In this document: one piece after another, positions 21,992 through 31,148 of the stretch
How positions within the stretch are numbered: position 1 is the first letter of the stretch
Layout: every line of letters starts with the position of its first letter
Source: Nitrospirales bacterium
GTDB lineage: Bacteria; Nitrospirota; Nitrospiria; Nitrospirales; UBA8639
Assembly: GCA_021603905.1 (NCBI GenBank)
Contig: BQIU01000026.1
Span: 1 to 46,173 of the forward strand
Length of the DNA stretch: 46,173 nt
Direction: 5' to 3'
The notes under the pieces: model-generated
Database searches by the model: none
Seen by the model: only the letters and a program-made list of their open reading frames with translations
Told to the model about the DNA's origin: nothing
Position numbers and translations under genes: made by a program

Positions 21992-24841
21992 TTATAATGA
22001 TATGCAGCGGAGAGCAAAATTATTGATGGCAATTCCCCTACCCATATGAAAGAAAAAGTTTTGATTTGTAAGTTTTTCATTTAAGGAATTGTGAGGCAAA
22101 AGTGGGCTAGGCAAGAACTTTCCCGGCTGCTGTGGGAAACTATCAGAGGTACTTTGTGCAAAGCTACTAAACTTCCCATCTTTCTGAGCAGCACAGCGTG
22201 CTGCAAATAATCCGGAGATCTTCAGAATCTCCTCAGGCAATGGGGCTATGGTCTCGCCAAGATTTTGAATAGGCGCTCTGATATTTACTGTTCCGCTTCC
22301 ACCAAACTGCGAGGAGGCATCAAGGCTACTGAATGGATCGACAAGCACAGCAGAACTTGCTAGTATTCTGATGTCACCTCCATCCCCCAATCCTGTCGTC
22401 GAACTATCGATTCTGCTGCCCTGCACCACCACGAATTCGGGATCCAGATTAATATTCCCGGCGTTCCCTGACCCTTCCCGAACGAGACTGGTAATCTCAC
22501 TACCGATCAAATAAATGAGATTGCTGGCTTTGAGAGTAATATTGCCACCAAAGGCGTTTTCGGCCTGAGTGGCCACGGTACCATTATCTAACAAAATAGT
22601 TTCCATATTGATTAGATCAATGTTTCCAGCATTCGCATTACCAAAGGATTGGGAATCAATGGTTGCTCCATCCAACAAACTGAAGTTCTTAGCGATAACA
22701 TGAATGTCTCCAGCATTTCCTTCTTTGTCCACTCCTTGACTTTGAGATGAAATAGCACTTCTGGCAGGCTCGATGGAGCCATCAAACCGTGGAAAAGGTA
22801 CAGGATTGACGCCTGTAAGGGTAATGTCACTGGCTCTAATGCTAATGGATCCAGCATTACCGTCATCATTAGTGTTAGATATAATTTGTCCTCCGTTCGC
22901 AATAAACAAACTTTCTGTTAGGTTAATACTAATATTACCGGCATTACCTGTTCCCGATGTTCCACCACTAATGAATCCCTTGTCTGTCACGCGAAAATTT
23001 TCAGCTATGATGGTCAAGTCCCCACCCTGCCCATCGTTCGTTGTTGTAGAAAATCCAGTTAACTGGGGTGAACTTTGAGGAGCAGTCGCGTCACTGACTC
23101 CTGTCACCACGATGTTCTTGGCTGTTATATTCAAGGGTCCTGCATTACCTGAACTCTCTGCTCGAGTTTGGATAAAGGAACCTGGCCCGACGTTTAAATC
23201 TCCAGTAAGAGTTATTGTGGCTTCTGCTGCATTCCCTGTCCCTGCAGTACCTGCCTGTAGGCTGGCCCCACTCATCAATGTCACATCATTTGCAGAAATC
23301 AAGAGATTCCCACCTTTTCCATCACTGAAAGTGTTAGTGAAGATCCCTCCATTAGCACCAGAGGCAAAGATCTCTCCTCCAGTAATGGTCACTTCAATAT
23401 CTCCTGCATTCCCTGTGGAAAACGGTTGACCGGGAGTTGAAATAAAACCATTGAACATTTCAAGCCTATTTGCGATTACGCGAATACTTCCTGCGTTCCC
23501 TGTACTTGGAGATGGATTCGTTGGCGCGGCGCCTGGATTCGTTTGGCTGGTCAGGCCGGTCAAAGTTCCAGCTGGTCCAGAAAGCAGTACTTTATCCGCA
23601 TTCACTTCAATGTTCCCAGCATTGCCCTCACCGTTTGCTGCGATGGTCAAAACGAGGCTGCTATTAAGCACTTTCAGGTCTTTCTCTACCTTCAGAATGA
23701 TATCGCCACTTTTTTCAGAACCGTTGGCTTGAGTTCCAATAAAACTTCCCTGTACTTCAAGAATCTCTCTTGCTTTAAAATTGATATTTGCTCCACGAGA
23801 GTCTCCGAATGCTTCTGTCGCAAGTAGGCTGCCATTTTGTATGAACACTGAATTAGCTTCCCCATTTATCCCAGTTTCAGTTGACCCTCCAGAATTCACT
23901 TCTCCTTGTTCAGTGGAGTTTGCCAGTAAGATCGTACCGTCGATCGTTAAATTGCTCCCACGTATTACAATTGTCCCGCTCCCTGCACCGCTAGTATCAA
24001 TAAGCGCACCCTGGGAAATGGTCATTTCGCCGAGTTGCGTAACATCAGTTTGGATAGTCGGGGCCTGATCGAGCATCACTTGATTTTGTTTGCCTACAGC
24101 CACAAGGACGACCTGTCCACTTGGTGCGATTAATGATCCTCCTTCGACCTGGATGTCCCCGCCTACTATTGACAATGTGTTATCTACTTCAACTTTGAGT
24201 GTACTCTGATTGATGGTGATTCCAGACGTATTCTCGCCTAAAAACCCGAAGGCTTCGGGAGCGGCTGTTGTGAGGAGCAGAGCATCATTTTCCGCCGGAA
24301 GAGCCTCGAACAATTGACCATCTGTGAGCTCAATATTGTTCGCCGTGGTGGCGTAAAACGATCCGCCAACGTTGAGTTGGGCATTTGGGCCAAAGATAAT
24401 TCCTTGAGGATTCATGAGATAGAAATTCGCGTCACCGAATCCTTGTATGGCATCTGTAGTTTTTATCATTCCTAAAATATTGGAAGGATTGCCTCCTGTT
24501 ACACGGCTGAAAATATTTTTTGTCGGGAGGTTGTGGTCATTTAAGAAATTGGCAATTTGGTCTGCGTTTATACTGAAATTTTCAAAACTATGGAATAAGT
24601 TTCTCCCATCGTCTGGTCGTGTGCCTCCAGTAACGTTGAGCGTTGTTCCTCCAGGTGTAACAATAGTTCCTAATGTTGTCGATGGTGTTGTGTCAGAAGT
24701 GATCTGGGCGTGACTGATTGATACCTGGTGGATTGAGACAAACACAATAGTGAGCAATGCGTAGGCGATGATATGTGAATAAATTCTGTATACCTTATGT
24801 ATACTATGATAATGACATTTCATAGCCCATGGCCCTTTCAT
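21992..24841 (-). CDS. Two-partner-secretion exoprotein (filamentous haemagglutinin type), copy 2
   Basis: A ~949-residue TPS exoprotein with a signal peptide ending near SISHAQ. The ATG at 24841, preceded by AAAAGGG, is preferred; the frame extends six codons to a GTG. The TPS domain shows FYLMNPQGIIFGPNAQLNVGGS. The long beta-helix is followed by the conserved cap, APLPEEILKISGLFAARCAAQK, and a Pro-rich tail. It is convergent with the matrixin gene, the stop codons being adjacent. Of the three intact copies this one has the clearest promoter: -24/-12 element and paired palindromes upstream. Confidence 0.88.
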   Translation of the reverse strand: MKGPWAMKCHYHSIHKVYRIYSHIIAYALLTIVFVSIHQVSISHAQITSDTTPSTTLGTIVTPGGTTLNVTGGTRPDDGRNLFHSFENFSINADQIANFLNDHNLPTKNIFSRVTGGNPSNILGMIKTTDAIQGFGDANFYLMNPQGIIFGPNAQLNVGGSFYATTANNIELTDGQLFEALPAENDALLLTTAAPEAFGFLGENTSGITINQSTLKVEVDNTLSIVGGDIQVEGGSLIAPSGQVVLVAVGKQNQVMLDQAPTIQTDVTQLGEMTISQGALIDTSGAGSGTIVIRGSNLTIDGTILLANSTEQGEVNSGGSTETGINGEANSVFIQNGSLLATEAFGDSRGANINFKAREILEVQGSFIGTQANGSEKSGDIILKVEKDLKVLNSSLVLTIAANGEGNAGNIEVNADKVLLSGPAGTLTGLTSQTNPGAAPTNPSPSTGNAGSIRVIANRLEMFNGFISTPGQPFSTGNAGDIEVTITGGEIFASGANGGIFTNTFSDGKGGNLLISANDVTLMSGASLQAGTAGTGNAAEATITLTGDLNVGPGSFIQTRAESSGNAGPLNITAKNIVVTGVSDATAPQSSPQLTGFSTTTNDGQGGDLTIIAENFRVTDKGFISGGTSGTGNAGNISINLTESLFIANGGQIISNTNDDGNAGSISIRASDITLTGVNPVPFPRFDGSIEPARSAISSQSQGVDKEGNAGDIHVIAKNFSLLDGATIDSQSFGNANAGNIDLINMETILLDNGTVATQAENAFGGNITLKASNLIYLIGSEITSLVREGSGNAGNINLDPEFVVVQGSRIDSSTTGLGDGGDIRILASSAVLVDPFSSLDASSQFGGSGTVNIRAPIQNLGETIAPLPEEILKISGLFAARCAAQKDGKFSSFAQSTSDSFPQQPGKFLPSPLLPHNSLNEKLTNQNFFFHMGRGIAINNFALRCISL

Positions 24842-24893
24842 CGATTGCCCTTTTGACACGGATGATCACTTCTATAGTCTATTGCCACTTATC

Positions 24894-24909
24894 AGCAAGG
24901 CCAAGGCCA
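24894..24909 (-). promoter_or_regulatory. sigma-54 (-24/-12) promoter of exoprotein copy 2
   Basis: Minus strand TGGCCT-TGGCC-TTGCT has the invariant GG and GC in register and a full TTGCT. The GG is centred 97 bp from the nearer upstream palindrome. The start site would be near 24884, giving a leader of about 40 nt. Confidence 0.6.
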
Positions 24910-24997
24910 TAGATCAAAAGTCCTTAACCTATTGAAGTTCGTTTGAATTTTCCAATGCATTATAACCACTATCAATGAGTGCAGCTTTAATTGCCTA

Positions 24998-25033
24998 TAT
25001 CTTTTTAGATAACATGTGTATCTTTCTAGATAC
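24998..25033. promoter_or_regulatory. Paired palindromes upstream of exoprotein copy 2
   Basis: TATCT-TTTT-AGATA (centre 25004.5) and GTATCT-TTCT-AGATAC (centre 25025.5) are near-perfect palindromes, 21 bp apart. This is the clearest example of the shared site. Confidence 0.65.
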
Positions 25034-25192
25034 GTGAGGCATTCAGTTCTCTCGTAATTAGAACAATCCAACCCTAATGGCTAGATTCCTCTTCGACAGT
25101 ATTTTTTGGATTCAAATCCATAAATGCTTCGTTGTGTTTCTAAATTTCTTTCCTTAAAAATTCGACCCTTTTCTCTGACGGTGTGTACTAAC

Positions 25193-25250
25193 AAAAAAGC
25201 GCAATATCATAGACTTTCCTTTCGATTGAAAGGAGTCATGCGATTGCGCT
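25193..25250 (-). terminator. Long stem-loop terminator after exoprotein copy 3
   Basis: On the minus strand AGCGCAAT...ATTGCGCT forms an imperfect stem of over 20 bp (right arm 25243-25250, left arm 25198-25206, with inner pairs CATGACTCCTTTC/GAAAGGAAAGTCTATG) followed by a run of U. It lies about 215 bp downstream of the stop codon of copy 3. Confidence 0.6.
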
Positions 25251-25464
25251 TTGAATTTTCGGCCATAGGTGTTACCCATCAACGGCCTGTATGTGGTGAC
25301 GGATTGAATGGAACTATAGGATTTAAGGCATAGACTGTCAAACGTAAGCGAAGACACGGAGGCAATGTCATGTTACGTATGATGAAGGAATCTTAGGTCG
25401 CTTCACACGAGCAAAAAATTATAATGTAGATTATTAGGGTAGAACGACAATTTGAAAAAATCAC

Positions 25465-28400
25465 TTAGGAGGGGAATACTGAAACTGATGAGCACCCTTG
25501 GGGAAGGTCCAATGTCTTGCCAGTAGTGAAAAATTTCCACTCAGTCTCATTTATTATTTCGTCAAAGCCTAACGGTGAAAATGTTGTTGTAGTACCTTCA
25601 GGACCAGAGGTCGAAAAGGTCAATGGGCTTGGTAAGAAATTCGTTGCGCCCAGCGGGGTCTCGTCACGACCGCTTTGCAGAAAACTACTGAATTTGCCTC
25701 CTTTCTGTGCGGCACAGCGCGCCGCAAACAAGGCTGAAACTTTTAAGATTTCTTCAGACAACGGGGCAATGGTTTCGCTGAGATTTTGAATGGGGCCTCG
25801 AATATTAACTGTGCCACTAATCCCTGTTTCCGATGACGCGTCAATTGTTGTGAAGGGATCTTGGAGTATCTGACCACCTGTAATCTGAATATTCCCTCCC
25901 AATCCATCTCTTGCAGTCGCGAGGATCTGACTATTTTGGAGAACGACAAATTGCGGATCTATACTGATGTCACCTCCCGAAGTCGTTTGATTTCCCTGTA
26001 CCGAGCTCTCAATAGTACTGTCACGTAAACGAATTAGATTGACGGCTTCTAAACTGATATCGCCTCCAGAAGCTATGGCAGATTGTGTTGTAATGTTACT
26101 GTTTTCTATCTGGACTATATCCCCGGCTTTAAGATAAATAGACCCGGCATTCCCAAACCCGGAGCTCTCTGCAGTGAGCGTCGTTTCATCATTCAGGGTT
26201 ACAACTTGCTTAGCTTTCAGGGTGATGTTGCCACCTGATTTGTTTCCACTTGCCACGGATGTTGAAATGTTACTATCTGTAAGATCAATAGAGTCGATAG
26301 CCTTGATTTCGATAGTCCCTCCCCCTCCGGCATCCGATTCCTGACGGGTGCTATTACTGGAGATTTCTGGCCCATTGTCCGTGATGAGATCATTCACGTT
26401 TAGTATGATGCTTCCTGCACTCCCGGTGCCTTGAGTGTCGGTGAGGATTGCAGAATCAGCACCATCGATCACCAGTGAACTAGCGGATGTTGCAATCCCT
26501 TGGATGTTAATCGTCCCTCCCGCGCCGGAAGGGATTACGGGTTTTCCGTCTATAAGGACTTCGGAATTTATCCTGCTACTGCTTCTAAGTTGACCACCAT
26601 TGATTAGATTAAAATTTTCCGTAAATATATTAATGTTCCCTGCAGGCCCGGTGCCTTGAGTGTCGGTGAGGATTGCAGAGTCAGCACCGTCGATCACCAG
26701 CGAACTAGCGGATGTTGCAAGCCCTTGGATGTTAATCGTTCCTCCCGCGCCGGAAGGGATCACCGGTGAATCCCGGTCAGGGGGAATGCGCGGATCTATC
26801 CTGCTACTGCTCGTGAGTTTACCACCGTTAGTCAGCTCTATATTTTTAGCAAAAATATTAAGCATTCCTCCCAGCTCAGCACCCGTCGTTTCAGTCGAAA
26901 GAGTGCTACTGTCCGTTACGAGAATATCAGAAGCCTTGATGCTAAGGTTCCCTGATCCGACGGGTCCACGCGTAACACTTTGAATACTTGAAGAGCCACT
27001 AATGGTCAACTGGCCCGAGATATTTACGGTAATGTCACCTGGCTCGAACGAAAGGAAATTGTCAATCTGGATACCAGAATCGTTGGTTACAGTGAGGTTC
27101 TGTGCGGTGAGCTGAATTTTACCACTTCCTACAGCTCCGACCTTGCCGTTGATACGAGTGAAAAAGGTTGCTGAGTCGGCAACAAGGATATCCCCTTGCG
27201 GTGCATTTACTATAATGTTTCCTACCAATCCGCTACTACTACTAGGAGTTTGGGAAGTCACATTAGGTCCAAAGGACTTAGAAGTGTCTCTGATTAAGAT
27301 GTCTCCGTGCGTGCTCGTCAGTTCGATGTTTCCAGAATTTCCTGCACCTCTGGAATTCGTGAAAATTCTTCCATTGTCAAGGTCAATATCGCCAGTGGTT
27401 CTAAGAATTATATTAGGCGCGTTGCCTGTACTCATTGTTCTAGTTTCAAAACCTGTCGTGTCTCCACCAAAATCCACTATCCTTATAGAATTTGTCTCCA
27501 CCGTGATATCTCTACTTCCATCGCCCATGCTTCCTTGTTCGATAATCGACCGGATGCCCGTAAAAGGGAAATTAGCAAAGTCCTGGCTTCCGAACATAGT
27601 TAGGCGATCAGCCTTCACCTGCACGCCACCAGACCGGATTCCAGGGCCAACATTTTTGGAAATGTTTGTCTCGATCAGGCCTTCGTTTTGAATTACAATA
27701 TCTTGGCTCATTTCGATATCAATTCCTGCACCAGGGTTATCCTCCATCAAACTCATTGCGGGACCTGTTGTATTGGCAGAGATGATAGAGTTGTCTAAAA
27801 CAAGACGTCCCCCGCGAATTACAACAGAACCTCCACCATCTCCGCTAGTATCGATGACAGATTGGCCAGAAACTTGGATCGTTCCAAGCGTATCGAATGA
27901 TTGATCATTGATGTTAGAAGCTAGGTCCGGCGTTTCCGCAAGAACCTCTCCGGATGAATCGACACTCACGAGACTAATCTTCCCACCTGGTGCACGGAGC
28001 CCGCTTCCAATATTGATATCCCCACTTATAAGCGAGATTGATTGCCCTGGTTTAACGGACAAAGAACCCCCTTCGATAGATACAGAATTGGGATTTGTAC
28101 TTAGAAAGCCGAAGGAGCTAACTGGCGCGATACTAAGCAGAGCATCCTGGCTACTTGGTAGAGCAGTGAACTGAATGTTGTCATTAAGCTTAATGTAATC
28201 CGCAGTAGTAAAATGGGCGGCTCCTCCCACATTTAGTGAGGCATTATCGCCAAATACAATACCATTCGGGTTCATAAGATAAAGATTCGCACCCTCGAAT
28301 CCTTCCGTTTGAATTATCCCAAGAATGATAGATGGGTTTCCACCCGTCACACGACTCAAGATATTAGATGTGATAAACGTTGAGTCATTCTGGAAATTGG

Positions 28401-28680
28401 CAATGTTACTGGCGGGAACGCCAAAGTCCCCGAAGCTATGGAAGAGATTCGGCCCTGGTTCACCTTCCGAGGTACTAGGCCTGGTGCCACCTATGATGTT
28501 GTGCTGAACCTTCCCGTTAGGAAGAGAGAGTGGGTCGCTGACCTGAGTGTCGAGTCCGGATGGAGTTATAGGTGGAGAGGCTTGGGCTTGAGTAATTTCA
28601 GGAAAAGAAAAGCAGACGAGATATGAAGTTAAGAAAGTGATTAAGAAATGTCTATAGCAACCTCCGAGCTTAAAACTCAT
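25465..28680 (-). CDS. Two-partner-secretion exoprotein (filamentous haemagglutinin type), copy 3
   Basis: The largest copy, about 1071 residues. The ATG at 28680 is chosen because GGAG precedes it and the signal peptide (MSFKLGGCYRHFLITFL...ITQAQA) then has normal length; the frame extends six codons to another ATG. The TPS domain shows LYLMNPNGIVFGDNASLNVGG. The beta-helix contains a recent internal duplication of about 75 residues. The cap region (APLSEEILKVSALFAARCAAQKGGKFSS) and tail (ETEWKFF...DLPQGCSSV) define the family C-terminus. No paired palindromes were found upstream; a weak GCCGATTAAACATTGC lies at about 28868-28883 minus. Confidence 0.88.
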   Translation of the reverse strand: MSFKLGGCYRHFLITFLTSYLVCFSFPEITQAQASPPITPSGLDTQVSDPLSLPNGKVQHNIIGGTRPSTSEGEPGPNLFHSFGDFGVPASNIANFQNDSTFITSNILSRVTGGNPSIILGIIQTEGFEGANLYLMNPNGIVFGDNASLNVGGAAHFTTADYIKLNDNIQFTALPSSQDALLSIAPVSSFGFLSTNPNSVSIEGGSLSVKPGQSISLISGDINIGSGLRAPGGKISLVSVDSSGEVLAETPDLASNINDQSFDTLGTIQVSGQSVIDTSGDGGGSVVIRGGRLVLDNSIISANTTGPAMSLMEDNPGAGIDIEMSQDIVIQNEGLIETNISKNVGPGIRSGGVQVKADRLTMFGSQDFANFPFTGIRSIIEQGSMGDGSRDITVETNSIRIVDFGGDTTGFETRTMSTGNAPNIILRTTGDIDLDNGRIFTNSRGAGNSGNIELTSTHGDILIRDTSKSFGPNVTSQTPSSSSGLVGNIIVNAPQGDILVADSATFFTRINGKVGAVGSGKIQLTAQNLTVTNDSGIQIDNFLSFEPGDITVNISGQLTISGSSSIQSVTRGPVGSGNLSIKASDILVTDSSTLSTETTGAELGGMLNIFAKNIELTNGGKLTSSSRIDPRIPPDRDSPVIPSGAGGTINIQGLATSASSLVIDGADSAILTDTQGTGPAGNINIFTENFNLINGGQLRSSSRINSEVLIDGKPVIPSGAGGTINIQGIATSASSLVIDGADSAILTDTQGTGSAGSIILNVNDLITDNGPEISSNSTRQESDAGGGGTIEIKAIDSIDLTDSNISTSVASGNKSGGNITLKAKQVVTLNDETTLTAESSGFGNAGSIYLKAGDIVQIENSNITTQSAIASGGDISLEAVNLIRLRDSTIESSVQGNQTTSGGDISIDPQFVVLQNSQILATARDGLGGNIQITGGQILQDPFTTIDASSETGISGTVNIRGPIQNLSETIAPLSEEILKVSALFAARCAAQKGGKFSSFLQSGRDETPLGATNFLPSPLTFSTSGPEGTTTTFSPLGFDEIINETEWKFFTTGKTLDLPQGCSSVSVFPS
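26422..26758. repeat. Internal near-identical duplication in exoprotein copy 3
   Basis: A ~112-bp stretch at 26422-26533 recurs at 26647-26758, offset by 225 bp (75 codons), with only a few differences. Both encode GAGGTINIQG-[LI]-ATSASSLVIDGADSAILTDTQGTG in two parts. It is an in-frame, recent copy within the beta-helix. Confidence 0.85.
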
Positions 28681-28871
28681 CTCTGTTCTTCTCCACATTC
28701 TTTCTTGCCAAGTTTTCGACAGACATGGTGTTAGAGAAATTTGTCTGATTTACTGGTGCCCGTTCGGGGGTCTTTGGGTTCTCCTTTCAATTATATTAAG
28801 AGATCAGGAATAAAACCTTATTTTCGACTGGGATGATCATCTCACAAACGGTTGATTCAGCAATGTTTAAT

Positions 28872-28905
28872 CGGCTCATAATGAATAAAACCTATAGAGC
28901 CGAGT
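28872..28905. terminator. Hairpin downstream of the Cys-rich secreted protein gene
   Basis: TCGGCTC (28872-28878) pairs with GAGCCGA (28899-28905). It lies 40 bp past the stop of the minus-strand gene at 28947. The loop is long (20 nt) and the U-tract weak, so termination is uncertain. Confidence 0.3.
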
Positions 28906-28946
28906 TTTTCTTGGTCCGGCTCAATGCTGTGTAATGGTATCAGCTT

Positions 28947-29360
28947 CTATTTTTCAATGTCTGCCAAAGCAAAGGTTATATTGCCCTGGATGTACTTGTC
29001 ATCAACCGAGGGACAGGTGGGCTTCAAACTCTCCTCGGTATTTTCAAATAGTTCAGGCGCGAAGTTGCGGTGCATTCCTTTGATAAGTGTTAGGGATCTC
29101 TCGCTGGGATCCGAACTTGTGGTTGTATTTGCCATAAGAGACTTGAAAACGCTTTTAATCTTCTCGTTCACCAAAGGGGCATACGCCAGATTAGGCGAAG
29201 CACACCAGTCGCATTCTCCTTGACCGGGACACACACAGCTCCGTTTGCACTTTCCACACATGCAACAATCGTCAGCGTAGGCCTGACCGGCTATTATAAT
29301 GACCTGAGCACATGGTAATAGGAAAAAAACAAGCATAAGAACAAGCCTTTTTAATTGCAT
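28947..29360 (-). CDS. Secreted Cys-rich protein, unknown
   Basis: A 137-residue protein with a clear signal peptide (residues 1-29, ending AYA). The mature N-terminus is very Cys-rich: CCMCGKCKRSCVCPGQGEC followed by DWC, nine cysteines in 23 residues, followed by a ~80-residue helical region without cysteine except one near the end. The spacing could bind metal or form disulfides in the periplasm or outside. GGAGGT precedes the ATG at 29360. It follows the repeat lipoprotein gene by 57 bp in the same direction and is probably in its operon. No family recognised. Confidence 0.7.
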   Translation of the reverse strand: MQLKRLVLMLVFFLLPCAQVIIIAGQAYADDCCMCGKCKRSCVCPGQGECDWCASPNLAYAPLVNEKIKSVFKSLMANTTTSSDPSERSLTLIKGMHRNFAPELFENTEESLKPTCPSVDDKYIQGNITFALADIEK

Positions 29361-29416
29361 TGCAATACCTCCATTCTAAATTATTTATGACTTTTAGAAA
29401 ATTGCCATTAGGTATT

Positions 29417-30097
29417 TTAATTCCCTCTACCTCGGTCCAGAGTATTGTTCATGCTCCCAGGTGCCTTGTGGAAATCCAGTATAGCGTCTTTTGTAATCCC
29501 AGAGGTGTCATTGACGGAAAAAGAATATTCGTCATTCTTATATACTTTAAATTCATACTTCATATTCTTCCTTTTAACCGATGCCATATTCGCATCCAAT
29601 ACACTCTGAGGCACTTTTCCTTTGACCATTCCTGTGGCCTTAGTGACCTCCGTGATCTGGAGTTTGTAATGGCAAATCTGGTTTGAGTGGTTGGGTTTGC
29701 CAGGGGGAGGACATGGTGTCTCTTTATGCCGTTGAAGGGTATTATTGTATGCATGGATTTCATCCTTGCTGTCGGGCTCTCTTCGAAATTCCAATTCATC
29801 ATTAGGCTTTATTCCTGATGCGTCATCTACAAAAAAAGTATATTCTGTAGTCCTTGGATACTTCAAAAGGTCATAATCCTTACCCATTCTTTTCCCCGAT
29901 TCTATGTTGGCCACCAATACACTCTCAGGCACTTTACCTTTGACCATGCCCGTGGCTTTATCAACATCCGTGATCTCCAAGTTGTAGAAGCAAGTTTTGT
30001 TCGATAAGTTGGGCTGGCCCGGAGGAGGGCATGGAATAGCGCATCCAACCAAAAAAAACAATAAAATTGCTGGTATAGATAATTTTGTCATGATCAT
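29417..30097 (-). CDS. Lipoprotein with two tandem copies of one domain, unknown
   Basis: A 226-residue protein with lipobox LVGC. The mature part is two homologous halves of about 100 residues. Each half starts PCPPPG-[QK]-PN-x-SN, carries a [LI]-[EQ]-IT-[DE]-V-x-KATGMVKGKVP-[EQ]-SVL block and ends in a Y-x-F-x-V-[DN]-D-[AT]-SGI block. AAGGAGATG precedes the ATG at 30097. A sigma-54 type -24/-12 element lies about 110 bp upstream. The IS5 element separates that promoter from a paired-palindrome site. Function unknown; the halves may bind a repeated ligand. Confidence 0.75.
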   Translation of the reverse strand: MIMTKLSIPAILLFFLVGCAIPCPPPGQPNLSNKTCFYNLEITDVDKATGMVKGKVPESVLVANIESGKRMGKDYDLLKYPRTTEYTFFVDDASGIKPNDELEFRREPDSKDEIHAYNNTLQRHKETPCPPPGKPNHSNQICHYKLQITEVTKATGMVKGKVPQSVLDANMASVKRKNMKYEFKVYKNDEYSFSVNDTSGITKDAILDFHKAPGSMNNTLDRGRGN

Positions 30098-30202
30098 TAA
30101 ACATCTCCTTTCGGTATATTAATTTTGAGATGATTAGGAGTAATTCTCACAATTCTTAAAATCAGCCTACAAATTCATATAGAAAGCTTGTTAGAGCATT
30201 GG

Positions 30203-30218
30203 AGCAATTGTAATGCCG
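30203..30218 (-). promoter_or_regulatory. sigma-54 (-24/-12) promoter of the lipoprotein operon
   Basis: Minus strand CGGCAT-TACAA-TTGCT differs from consensus mainly at the first base and keeps GG and TTGC in register. With the IS5 element and one copy of its TA duplication removed, the GG would lie 95 bp from the nearer palindrome at 31156, the distance seen at two other sites. Confidence 0.6.
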
Positions 30219-30251
30219 TTAAAGATAAATGATTTATAATATTGTCGATTA

Positions 30252-31094
30252 GGGCGTGTTCACAATTAGAGTAACCAGATGATGGTTGCTGCCAGAGACA
30301 GAAAGGCGTGAAAGTTTTGAGCCAGTTTTTCATAGCGCGTCGCCAGCCGACGAAACTGCTTGAGCCGTTGCAAGAAACATTCGATGTCCGCCCGAGCTCG
30401 ATAGAGATACTTGTCGTAATTTCGTTGGATACGCCGCGAAACTTTGGGCGGAATGACCGCAGTTGCCCCACAGTGCTCGATGGCGTCCAGAACGGCTTGA
30501 GCATCATAGGCTTTATCGCCCAGCACGGCCCCGATTTCGCTCAAGTCGCTCACCCAGGCCGGGGCTTGTGTCACGTCCGCCTCCTGTCCGCCAGTCAGCA
30601 GAAATCGCACGGGATTGCCCAACGCATCAACCAGCGTATGAATCTTGGTAGAAAGGCCACCTCGTGAGCGCCCTAACGCTTGAGTCTGCTGCCCCCTTTG
30701 GCCCCCGCCGCATGTTGATGGGCTCGAACAATCGTACTGTCGATGGCCACCCACTCAAAATCTGGGTCGGCCGCCATGATGTCAGCTACCCGTTGCCAGA
30801 TACCTTTTTGCGCCCAGCGCGAGAAGCGTATATAGACGGTGTGCCAGCGCCCATATTCCTCGGGCAAATCTCGCCAGGGAGCGCCCGTACGCATGATCCA
30901 CAAGACGGCTTCCAGAAACTGGCGATTGTCCCCAGCGGTGACGCCACAGTCGGTCGCTTTCCCAGGAAGGTGGTCTTTCAGTTTGGCCCATTGGTCGTCC
31001 CGCAACATTTTTCGCGCCATCGTGCCTCCAGCACAAGAAAGAGTTCATGATGGCCGGGAATATACAGGACCGTTAGTTAATTGTGAACATGCCC
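30252..31094 (-). mobile_element. IS5-type (IS427-like) insertion sequence, apparently intact
   Basis: An 843-bp element. Its terminal inverted repeats are GGGCGTGTTCACAATTA (from 30252) and the complement of TTAATTGTGAACATGCCC (to 31094), one mismatch near the end. A TA dinucleotide flanks both sides. It carries one frameshifted transposase pair. It has inserted between a putative activator site and the promoter of the lipoprotein operon. Confidence 0.9.
30266..31020 (-). CDS. IS5-family transposase, two frames joined by -1 frameshift
   Basis: OrfA (31020 to 30673) encodes the N-terminal DUF4096-like part (MLRDDQWAKLKDHLPGK, GAPWRDLPEEYGRWHTVY). OrfB, in the -1 frame, encodes the DDE part (GRSRGGLSTKIHTLVDALG, VLGDKAYDAQAVLDAI, RRIQRNYDKYLYRARADIE). 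The join is at the AAAGGGGGC run near 30690, where a -1 slip would fuse the frames; this is the normal expression mode of the IS427 group. The catalytic Asp in VAIDSTIVRAH, the Asp in GDKAYD and the Glu in ADIECF are all present, so the element may be active. Confidence 0.88.
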
Positions 31095-31148
31095 TAGGAA
31101 GAACCATTGAATTTTGAAGCCCTATATTCTTAATAGCTTCCATTAAAC

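Noticed and set aside
25124..25333. Plus-strand frame upstream of exoprotein copy 2
   Set aside because: It spans the terminator hairpin at 25198-25250 and has no ribosome-binding site.
28868..28883. -24/-12 promoter for exoprotein copy 3
   Set aside because: GCCGATTAAACATTGC keeps the TTGC half but lacks the invariant GG of the -24 half.
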